From JBBRYB01 sp038238115 (lineage in GTDB: Bacteria; Actinomycetota; Actinomycetes; Propionibacteriales; Nocardioidaceae), in the NCBI GenBank assembly GCA_038238115.1, contig JBBRYB010000036.1:1-30052 (forward strand): 30,052 bases of DNA, in the 5' to 3' direction. The first letter of the stretch is position 1; every line of letters starts with the position of its first letter. Positions 25,117 through 30,052 of this stretch are shown here, piece after piece. The translations under genes were made by a program, and so were the position numbers. A model generated the notes under the pieces. It worked only from the letters and a program-made list of their open reading frames with translations. It made no database searches and had not been told where the DNA came from.

Positions 25117-25278
25117 ATGGAACGGCAGATCGACTTCTCGCGCGAGCGACAGATGCTGTGCGGGATGTGCGATCACCGATGGACGGTCGACCTTGACTGG
25201 ACCGACCGCTGGAAGCAGAGCCAGGAGACGTGCCCCGGCTGCGGCACGAGCACGAGCACGAGCACTCGCCCCGAGTGA
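25117..25278 (+). CDS. Zinc-ribbon N-terminal piece of an unknown protein
   Basis: 53 residues from ATG 25117 with GGAG upstream. It carries two CxxC knuckles, CGMC and CPGC, about 28 residues apart with WTVDLDWTDRWKQ between them, a credible zinc ribbon. After CPGCG the frame enters a hexamer repeat (CACGAG, 25245-25268), reads Ser-Thr repeats and stops. The better continuation (EHEHEHSPRVTVDPDDAALD) is in the next frame, which is the following entry. I think both are one gene split by a frameshift at about 25245. Confidence 0.6.
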   Translation: MERQIDFSRERQMLCGMCDHRWTVDLDWTDRWKQSQETCPGCGTSTSTSTRPE

Positions 25279-26090
25279 CGGTCGATCCCGACGACGCGGC
25301 GCTGGATGACCACGAGGTCGCAGGGTTCGCCTGGTACCACATGAGCACGCAGCCGGACTGGCCGACGAGGGACTACGACCCTGCCGCCGGTCTGACTGCG
25401 AGGACCCGCAAGATGATGGGCGGCGACGAGAGGGTCGCCGCCTGGGCAGCGCGCCAGCGGGCAAAGGCCCTTCACGTCCGCACATACGAGGCAGCGATCC
25501 ACAACATGCTGCGCCGGATCCAGGATCAGGCCGACCGGGGGAACCGGTTCCATCTGTCCCGAGTGCGCCTGAGGCCCTCTGTGGCGGTGAGGGCCGACTG
25601 GCTGATCGACCCCAGCAACTTCGTCGGCGACGTGGTGCTGGCCGAGGTCTGCCCACCAGGCGTCGACGTCGCCCGCTACCTCAACTATCACGAAGACCCC
25701 GGCGGCCTCTCCCTGGCGCTCGGGCGCGAAGCGATCGCGAGCGTCCAGCAGGTCGCCGTGCCGCTCGCAGACGCCAGCGACGAAGACTGGGTTCAGTGTG
25801 CCGTCGCGACGCTCGTGGCTGCCTCAGATGCCACTGTCCCGGCGACCGGCAGGCTCGGCCAGCTCATGCGACCGTCCTCGCCGCGAGCAGCACAGGGCCG
25901 CGAGCTGGGGGTCGATCTGGCTGAGCGGCTGCCGGTCAATCTCCGCGACCAGTTCGTCTCAGCGGCAGCGTTCGCCGAAGGGGAGGACCCAGAGCGATGG
26001 GCGCACCGGACGAGCTGCCTGTTCGACCTGATCGACGATCCAGGACGCGTCCTGGCGGCGCTCGATCAGCAGGAGCATCGAGCGGTCTGA
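25230..26090 (+). CDS. Unknown protein, large C-terminal part of a split gene
   Basis: 286 codons are open from GTG 25230, but the first dozen residues are shadow; true coding seems to begin near the EHEHEH segment. Visible features: AGFAWYHMSTQPDWPTRDYD, WAARQRAKALHVRTYEAAIH, a Val/Arg-rich segment FHLSRVRLRPSVAVRADWLI, FVGDVVLAEVCPPGVDVARY, and a helical C-terminus NLRDQFVSAAAFAEGEDPER. It may be the body of the zinc-ribbon protein starting at 25117. I do not recognise a catalytic motif. Coding quality is good throughout, so loss of function, if any, rests only on the frameshift. Confidence 0.68.
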   Translation: MPRLRHEHEHEHSPRVTVDPDDAALDDHEVAGFAWYHMSTQPDWPTRDYDPAAGLTARTRKMMGGDERVAAWAARQRAKALHVRTYEAAIHNMLRRIQDQADRGNRFHLSRVRLRPSVAVRADWLIDPSNFVGDVVLAEVCPPGVDVARYLNYHEDPGGLSLALGREAIASVQQVAVPLADASDEDWVQCAVATLVAASDATVPATGRLGQLMRPSSPRAAQGRELGVDLAERLPVNLRDQFVSAAAFAEGEDPERWAHRTSCLFDLIDDPGRVLAALDQQEHRAV

Positions 26091-26174
26091 GCACAGGGCA
26101 GCGTCTCGAAGACATCTCCTGAGCAGGGGCGAGACCCGACCCACACGCTGACGCGGGAGATCTGGTCTCGTTTC

Positions 26175-26219
26175 GTTGTCTCGTATGTCGTCGTCGCGGA
26201 TTGGGGATTATGAGACGAC
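26175..26219. repeat. Imperfect inverted repeat
   Basis: Arms at 26175-26185 (GTTGTCTCGTA) and 26209-26219 (TATGAGACGAC) are complementary at 9 of 11 positions with a 23-base spacer. It overlaps the TAA of the minus-strand gene at 26208. The spacer is too long for a standard terminator; a recombinase or repressor site is possible, but chance is not excluded. Confidence 0.35.
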
Positions 26220-26618
26220 GTTGTCGCCTGGATCCCGCTCCGGCTGTTGCAAGCTCAAGTACGCCAGCGTGGAGTCGATGAGTTCGATCAGGTCGAGAGC
26301 CGAGGCTCGATCAAAGTCGATCTCGGCGATCGCCTCGAACCGGAGCGTGCCGTCGCCGAAGAAGTCGGGCGACGTTCTCCGGCGGCTGTTCTTCGTTTCG
26401 TCGGCCAGCGGTGCGCCCTTGAACCCGCCGATCATCACCCGCTCCCAGTCGCCCCTTGCCTTGAGTCGGCTCGGCTTGTCGCGGCGCAGCAGCTCGACGA
26501 GGTCGGGACGTTCTGCGATGAGATGGTCTCTGAGGCCGGCGTAGCCGATGTGGACGTCCATGAGGTCGATCAGGACCTCGAGGCCCTGCGCGAGATGTTC
26601 GACCTCGTGGTCGCTCAC
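26208..26618 (-). CDS. Hypothetical protein, possibly N-terminally truncated
   Basis: 136 residues from GTG 26618. It is mostly helical and acidic at both ends, with SDHEVEHLAQGLEVLIDLMD, VHIGYAGLRDHLIAERPDLV, LKARGDWERVMIGGFKG and a C-terminal ALDLIELIDSTLAYLSLQ. No family recognised. The same frame stays open for another 40 or so codons upstream (for example LLAFPGFVALDGIGDV) to a TAG near 26773, with good coding character but no ATG, GTG or TTG. The original start may therefore have been lost. Confidence 0.55.
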   Translation of the reverse strand: MSDHEVEHLAQGLEVLIDLMDVHIGYAGLRDHLIAERPDLVELLRRDKPSRLKARGDWERVMIGGFKGAPLADETKNSRRRTSPDFFGDGTLRFEAIAEIDFDRASALDLIELIDSTLAYLSLQQPERDPGDNVVS

Positions 26619-26969
26619 GTCCCCGATACCGTCGAGCGCGACGAAGCCTGGAAACGCGAGGAGCCCCGGCGTCTCGGGGTCGGCATCGAGCCCGACCAGA
26701 CTTGACTCGCCCAGGTCGACGGGGGATTCGATCCCGTACCGTTTAGTGGCCGGATTGGACCCGTCCTACTCGGTGTCAGACGGGTATCCTGATGTTGGAA
26801 GCGAGGGCGAATCCCTCACCACACCGAGCGAATCGGTAGCTTCCGAGACTTGTCGGTAGTCCTTGCGATGCCCCCGAAGGCGCCCAGAGGATTCGGGCTC
26901 AAATCGCAGCCAGGTCACAGTTCCGCCTGGTGGCGCATGCCGATCGGCCCCCGCCTCGACGTGGGCTGA
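26619..26969. other. Gene-poor stretch beside decayed genes
   Basis: Bases 26619-26770 hold the in-frame upstream extension of the minus-strand hypothetical gene without a start codon. Two small hairpins are visible: ACGGG/CCCGT (around 26719-26737) and ACCCGTC/GACGGGT (26759-26785). TATCCT at 26785-26790 could be a -10 box. The right end holds the weak downstream continuation of the PIN remnant after its stop. No intact gene seen. Confidence 0.4.
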
Positions 26970-27077
26970 TCAGGCGACTCGCATGCCGTCGGCGCGGGTG
27001 CCGGCGATCAACAGGGTGCGGGTGACAGGGGAGGCGAGGGCGTTCGCGTCCAGGAACAGGACCGCGGACTCACGCAC
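26970..27077 (-). pseudogene. PIN-domain toxin (VapC-like), truncated remnant
   Basis: From GTG 27077, overlapping the antitoxin stop, the frame reads ESAVLFLDANALASPVTRTL and continues to MRVA, then a TGA at 26970-26972. LFLDAN supplies the first conserved acidic residue of PIN ribonucleases. The frame continues after the stop as SAHVEAGADRHA, where a Trp codon (TGG to TGA) would be natural, and then loses similarity. A complete PIN domain of about 130 residues is not present, so no active toxin is expected. Confidence 0.62.
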
Positions 27078-27401
27078 CGAACAACTCGTCCTCGATGTCC
27101 GCCGCGCTGGCCTCGGCCATCCGGCGCATCAGCTCGTGGCTGTAGCGCTCGAACTCGGCCAAGGGGATCCGGTGGTGCGTGCCGACCTTCGTCGCGGCCA
27201 AGTCCCCGGCAGCGATCCGGCGTAGCACCGTGGACCGCGACATACCCAATCGCTTGGCGGCCTCGGCGGTGACAGCAGCTCCACCCGGGTCGAGACGTCA
27301 ACGACCTCACCGCGCGCCTTGGCCGACTCCAGGAACGTACGAAGCGTCGCCTAGTCGTCGCCCGACAAGTGCGCCGGGTTGATCGTCATCGCCTCGCTCA
27401 T
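27070..27401 (-). pseudogene. Excisionase-family (helix-turn-helix) antitoxin, broken
   Basis: From ATG 27401 the frame reads MSEAMTINPAHLSGDD and meets TAG at 27351-27353, then continues ATLRTFLESAKARGEVVDVS. After VELL a one-base shift near 27280 leads to VTAEAAKRLGMSRSTVLRRI, then AAGDLAATKVGTHHRIPLAE, a MerR/Xis-type helix-turn-helix with the TKVGTHHRIP wing, ending ADIEDELFGA at 27070. The order antitoxin then PIN toxin with overlapping ends is a standard toxin-antitoxin arrangement. Two lesions make it non-functional as read. Confidence 0.68.
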
Positions 27402-27404
27402 AGA

Positions 27405-27422
27405 TACCAGGGGGTACCAGGG
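27405..27422. repeat. Direct repeat with 10-bp period
   Basis: TACCAGGG occurs at 27405-27412 and 27415-27422, one helical turn apart and immediately upstream of the excisionase-like antitoxin start (27401, minus). It could be the operator at which the antitoxin autoregulated the former toxin-antitoxin operon. Confidence 0.4.
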
Positions 27423-27431
27423 TAGCTCAAT

Positions 27432-27463
27432 GATGGTCACTTGGAGTCCAGTAAGTGACCATC
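27432..27463. repeat. Perfect 11-bp inverted repeat
   Basis: GATGGTCACTT (27432-27442) and AAGTGACCATC (27453-27463) are exact complements separated by 10 bases, right after the stop of the ribbon-helix-helix gene (minus strand). There is no T-run on either side, so it is either a weak terminator or an operator. A perfect arm of this length with so short a loop is unlikely by chance in 30 kb. Confidence 0.6.
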
Positions 27464-27465
27464 CG

Positions 27466-27714
27466 TCACTGGGTGGAACGCGGCCGTTCCGCACGGGCGG
27501 CTGCGAGCTCGGCCTTCGCGAGCGCCATCGCGTCGTCCTCGGAGATCTCCTTGCCGGTCCGGTAGGCCGCCAGGGCCTCGGCCAAGCGGCCGCCGCCGAG
27601 GCCACGGCGAATTGCAGCAGCCAGCACTTCAGTGCGCGACCGGCCCGACTCGGCCGTCTGGGCGTCGAGCAGCTCGATCAGGTCGCCATCGACGGTGACC
27701 AGAAGTTCTGCCAT
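27466..27714 (-). CDS. Ribbon-helix-helix (CopG-like) antitoxin
   Basis: 82 residues with a strong ribosome-binding site (GAGGAG, about 6 bases before ATG 27714). The N-terminus is a ribbon-helix-helix: MAELLVTVDGDLIELLDAQT (strand and first helix) then SGRSRTEVLAAAIRRGL (second helix). The C-terminal helix DDAMALAKAELAAARAERP would bind a toxin. No toxin gene follows; the next genes are the broken excisionase/PIN pair. It is intact and could still bind DNA. Confidence 0.75.
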   Translation of the reverse strand: MAELLVTVDGDLIELLDAQTAESGRSRTEVLAAAIRRGLGGGRLAEALAAYRTGKEISEDDAMALAKAELAAARAERPRSTQ

Positions 27715-28115
27715 CGCATCTCCTCAGTTGCACGGTCGGGACCCAGTGATCACGCTACCCGCGCAACTCCGGCGGGACACGGGCCTGCGGTCGTTTGCGA
27801 CCGTGCGGAGCGCACCGACAGGAGGGCTCGGATTGGGCTCGCTTTGAATCGCAATGGTCCGCAACAGTGTGCCGACGCCATCAGGGTCCTCGAACTGCAA
27901 TCCCGCAGGTCAGGGGCTAGTTTGGGCTCATGGCCGCAGCCGACCGCAAAGATTCGCGCTCACTCTCAGACCCATCGGCGTCTTTCCGATGACCCACCAT
28001 GTTGAGTGCGTGGCCCTGCTGTCGAAGACATCTCCCGCGCAAGGATCCGACGTACGATCCGCTGGAGCAACTCAGGCGTCGGATCTTGGCAGCAGGTCAT
28101 GAGGAGGAGGGCGAC
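27715..28115. other. 401-bp intergenic stretch
   Basis: No gene could be supported. A minus-strand frame from about 27935 to 27723 is open for roughly 70 codons but lacks a good start and any recognised motif. A perfect 6-bp hairpin with a TTTG loop lies at 27788-27803. GGAGGAGG-type purines at 28101-28110 are the ribosome-binding site of the next gene. Confidence 0.45.
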
Positions 28116-28715
28116 GTGAGGACTATCCGGCCGGTGACTCTCGGCGCGCTGGCCGGGGCCGGCGTCGGGACGTACCTGGGGCTGGTTACCGGTGCGGTGC
28201 CGGTCGATCTCGGGATCGGGCGTCGCAGCCGCCCGCTAGGTCCGTTGAGTGCCGAGATCGCCGCTCCGCGCGAGACCGTGTTCGCGGTCATCAGAGCGCC
28301 GTACGACGTGCGTCAGCCGAAAGCGATGCAGGCGAAGGTCAAGGTGCTGGACCGCGGCACCGACATGGTGCTGGCGGCGCACTACACGCCGATCCGCGGC
28401 AGGCTCCGAGCGACGACAGTGGAGACGGTCCGCTTCACGCCGCCGGAGCTGGTGGACTTCCGGCTGGTCCGCGGGCCGGTGCCACACGTGGTCGAGACCT
28501 TCCGGCTGCACGAAACGACGGACGGGACCCGCCTCACCTACGAAGGTGAGCTCGCCACGGATCTCTGGGGTCTCGGCCGCCGATGGGGCGACATGGTGGG
28601 GAGACGATGGGTCGCTGCCGTCGAGGAGTCGTTCTCAGCCGTCAAGGCCGAGTCCGAGCGCCGCGCCTCCCGTCAGGACTCGAAACGGACGCCGGTGGCG
28701 TGCAACGGGCAGTAG
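28116..28715 (+). CDS. SRPBCC-fold (polyketide cyclase/START-like) protein
   Basis: 199 residues from GTG 28116, chosen for the GAGGAGGAGG ribosome-binding site just upstream. An N-terminal hydrophobic segment (VTLGALAGAGVGTYLGLVTG) may be a membrane anchor. The body has the order of an SRPBCC lipid-binding fold: GPLSAEIAAPRETVFAVIRA (first strand and helix), ETVRFTPPELVDFRLVRGPV, VVETFRLHETTDGTRLTYEG, and a long C-terminal helix MVGRRWVAAVEESFSAVKAE. Such proteins bind small hydrophobic ligands in a helix-grip pocket; the ligand is unknown. Its 3' end overlaps msrA by 43 bp, tail to tail. Confidence 0.8.
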   Translation: MRTIRPVTLGALAGAGVGTYLGLVTGAVPVDLGIGRRSRPLGPLSAEIAAPRETVFAVIRAPYDVRQPKAMQAKVKVLDRGTDMVLAAHYTPIRGRLRATTVETVRFTPPELVDFRLVRGPVPHVVETFRLHETTDGTRLTYEGELATDLWGLGRRWGDMVGRRWVAAVEESFSAVKAESERRASRQDSKRTPVACNGQ

Positions 28716-29311
28716 CCGTAGGGGTTCTTGTGCAGGTACTGCTGGTGGTACTCCTCCGCGAAGTAGTACTCCGACAATGGCAGGATTGACGTGGTGATCT
28801 CGCCGTAGCCGGCCTTCGTCATGTCAGCCTGATAAGCGGCGCGGGAGGCGACCGCCTGCTCCTGCTGCTCCTCGCTCGTCGTCAAGACGACGGAGCGGTA
28901 CTGACTCCCGCGGTCGTTGCCCTGGCGCATGCCCTGCGTTGGGTCGTGGTTCTCCCAGAAGACCTTCAACAGGTCGCCGTACGACACCTTCGTTGGGTCG
29001 AAGACGACCCGGACGACCTCCGCGTGACCGGTGCGGCCGCTGCAGACCTCCTCGTACGACGGGTTGGGGGTGGCGCCGCCGGCGTACCCGACCGACGTCG
29101 ACCAGACACCGGGAAGCTGCCAGAACGTCTTCTCCTCGCCCCAGAAGCAACCGAGGCCGAACACGGCGACCTCGAGGCCCTTGGGCAGGTCGCCGTCCAG
29201 CGGCGTGCCCAACACGGCATGCTTCTGCGGCAGCGCGAAGCTCCGCGCCGGCCTGCCGGCTAACGCGTTCGCGGTGCTCGGAAGCTCGGTCTTGGTCCGT
29301 CTGAATATCAT
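28673..29311 (-). CDS. msrA: Peptide-methionine (S)-S-oxide reductase MsrA
   Basis: 212 residues from ATG 29311, preceded by AGGAGA. The catalytic motif GCFWGEEKTFW is present with Cys55 as nucleophile. SVGYAGGATPNPSYEEVCSG then RTGHAEVVRVVFDP, RQGNDRGSQYRSVV and QQYLHKNPYGYCPLHATG follow. Cys201 near the C-terminus is the likely resolving cysteine. The enzyme reduces methionine S-sulfoxide in damaged proteins using thioredoxin. The 50-residue N-terminal extension and its length match actinobacterial MsrA. It is divergent from the next gene with only 34 bp between starts. Confidence 0.95.
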   Translation of the reverse strand: MIFRRTKTELPSTANALAGRPARSFALPQKHAVLGTPLDGDLPKGLEVAVFGLGCFWGEEKTFWQLPGVWSTSVGYAGGATPNPSYEEVCSGRTGHAEVVRVVFDPTKVSYGDLLKVFWENHDPTQGMRQGNDRGSQYRSVVLTTSEEQQEQAVASRAAYQADMTKAGYGEITTSILPLSEYYFAEEYHQQYLHKNPYGYCPLHATGVRFES

Positions 29312-29312
29312 C

Positions 29313-29340
29313 CTGACTCTCCTGGTCATCCCTGTACGGT
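29313..29340 (+). promoter_or_regulatory. Putative promoter for a leaderless GNAT-NUDIX transcript
   Basis: CTGACT (29313-29318) and TACGGT (29335-29340) are spaced 16 bases apart, resembling actinobacterial -35 and -10 boxes. The expected transcription start would fall at the A of ATG 29346, so the mRNA would lack a leader; indeed no ribosome-binding site is seen. The -35 overlaps the msrA ribosome-binding region on the other strand. Confidence 0.4.
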
Positions 29341-29345
29341 GAGAC

Positions 29346-30052
29346 ATGCCGGTCGTCCGACAGCTCGACGTTACGACTGACGCGCAGTCAGTCGCGTCGT
29401 TGTGGCGCGAAGCCAACGACCGGCGCCGCCACGATGCTGGCCTCGAACCCCTCGCTGGGCTGGACGTCGCGCTGAATCGACCCGGCGTGTTCGCCGTGGG
29501 TGTGGTCGAGGACGACGACCTGCTCTCGCTGGCCCTGGCCATGCCGGCCCGAGCCGATGATGCTCGCAGCCAGCACAACGTGCCGGGTCTCGCGCATATT
29601 TCATCGGTGGCCACCCTGCCGGGCAAGTGGGGCGCGGGCCTGGCTGGTCTCTGCGTCCGGGCGGTGCTGTGGCAGGCGGTCAGGAGAGGGTTCGCCCGAG
29701 TGCAGCTCTGGACTCAGGAGTCCAACCCCGGAGCCAGGCGACTGTACGAGCGGGAGGGATTCGACGCGTCCGGGCGCCGCAAGCTGCACGAGAACGGGGA
29801 GCCGATCGTGCACTACGTACGTGAGCTGCCGGTCCCGCGGCGCACCGCCCGGCGGGCGGCGCGGCTGATCTGCGTCGACCCGGGAGACCGGCTGCTGCTG
29901 CTGCACTGGCGGGACCCCCTTGACGGCTACCCGATGTGGGAGCCGCCCGGCGGCGGCATCGAGGCAGGGGAGACCCCGTACGAAGCCGTGCTGCGCGAGT
30001 GGTACGAGGAGACCGGCCTGCCCGTCCCGGAGATGTCCGAGGTGGCGACGAC
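29346..30052 (+). CDS. GNAT acetyltransferase fused to a NUDIX hydrolase, 3' end beyond window
   Basis: 235 codons are open to the end of the window from ATG 29346. Residues 1-160 are a GNAT domain: HISSVATLPGKWGAGLAGLC (acetyl-CoA loop), VQLWTQESNPGARRLYEREG and FDASGR. After a linker of Arg/Ala residues a NUDIX domain starts (AARLICVDPGDRLLLLHWRD). Its box GGIEAGETPYEAVLREWYEE followed by TG fits G-x5-E-x7-RE-U-x-EE-x-G, so metal-dependent pyrophosphohydrolase activity is expected. Substrates of both halves are unknown. Confidence 0.88.
   Translation, partial: MPVVRQLDVTTDAQSVASLWREANDRRRHDAGLEPLAGLDVALNRPGVFAVGVVEDDDLLSLALAMPARADDARSQHNVPGLAHISSVATLPGKWGAGLAGLCVRAVLWQAVRRGFARVQLWTQESNPGARRLYEREGFDASGRRKLHENGEPIVHYVRELPVPRRTARRAARLICVDPGDRLLLLHWRDPLDGYPMWEPPGGGIEAGETPYEAVLREWYEETGLPVPEMSEVAT

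Noticed and set aside
26719..26740. GGATTCGATCCCG resembling a tRNA T-arm
   Set aside because: The five bases on each side of the TTCGATC loop do not pair as a T-stem, and no acceptor, D or anticodon arm can be found around it.
26895..27941. Similar GGGCTCA...CGCAGCC strings at 26895-26911 and 27924-27941
   Set aside because: Imperfect and short, with different flanks; not convincing as a repeat or att site.
26106..28035. 14-bp exact direct repeat TCGAAGACATCTCC at 26106-26119 and 28022-28035, as possible attachment sites around the antitoxin remnants
   Set aside because: About one or two exact 14-mer repeats are expected by chance in 30 kb, the flanks diverge at once, and there is no integrase or tRNA beside either copy.
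1..30052. CRISPR arrays, rRNA and tRNA genes
   Set aside because: No regularly spaced direct repeats and no recognisable rRNA or tRNA sequence were seen on either strand by eye.

Overview
The window is high-GC DNA with actinobacterial gene style: GTG starts, 4-bp ATGA/GTGA overlaps and GC-rich third positions. A Gram-positive Tad locus with a LysM/winged-helix/BTAD protein, together with a MOBF relaxase, suggests a Propionibacteriales or Nocardioidaceae-like chromosome carrying an integrated conjugative or mobile region. The taxon is inference.

Layout. 1-176: 3' end of a LuxR-type response regulator, probably host sequence. 320-1544: a decayed IS30-family insertion sequence with matching 28-bp ends. 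1673-3836: a GNAT gene, then two divergent, damaged genes of the kinds that modify aminoglycosides (a nucleotidyltransferase with an in-frame stop and an AAC(2')-like acetyltransferase with a frameshift). 4067-14940 (minus): a tightly coupled twelve-gene Tad/type II-IV secretion operon: lipoprotein, secreted PKD-like protein, SAF/CpaB-like, CpaE-like, TadA ATPase, TadB, TadC, Flp-like pilin, two TadE pseudopilins, a TadG-like protein and a 1036-residue LysM-SARP-like membrane protein. 15252-18794 (plus, divergent): an intact MOBF relaxase-helicase. A pyrimidine-rich 311-bp gap separates the two. 18895-19904: a small membrane protein and decayed zinc-ribbon genes.

20044-24109 is the most interesting block: an EcoRI-family adenine methyltransferase, a DUF262-HNH nuclease joined to it by a one-base overlap, TcmP (three-Cys-motif partner), and a convergent Gp37/Gp68 (DUF5131) three-Cys-motif protein overlapping TcmP tail to tail. 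It reads as a compact modification/nuclease module with a TcmP pair attached, and is a candidate anti-phage or selfish system. 24285-26090: small genes of unknown function, including a possible VbhA-like antitoxin, several frameshifted. 26208-27714: an unknown gene, the remains of an excisionase-like antitoxin/PIN-toxin pair and an orphan ribbon-helix-helix antitoxin. 28116-30052: ordinary chromosomal genes (SRPBCC protein, MsrA, GNAT-NUDIX fusion running off the end).

The long Tad, relaxase, methyltransferase and nuclease genes are open throughout, whereas many short accessory genes carry single-base lesions. This looks more like real decay of cargo than uniform sequencing error, but the raw sequence alone cannot settle it. 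No rRNA, tRNA, CRISPR array or integrase gene was recognised.
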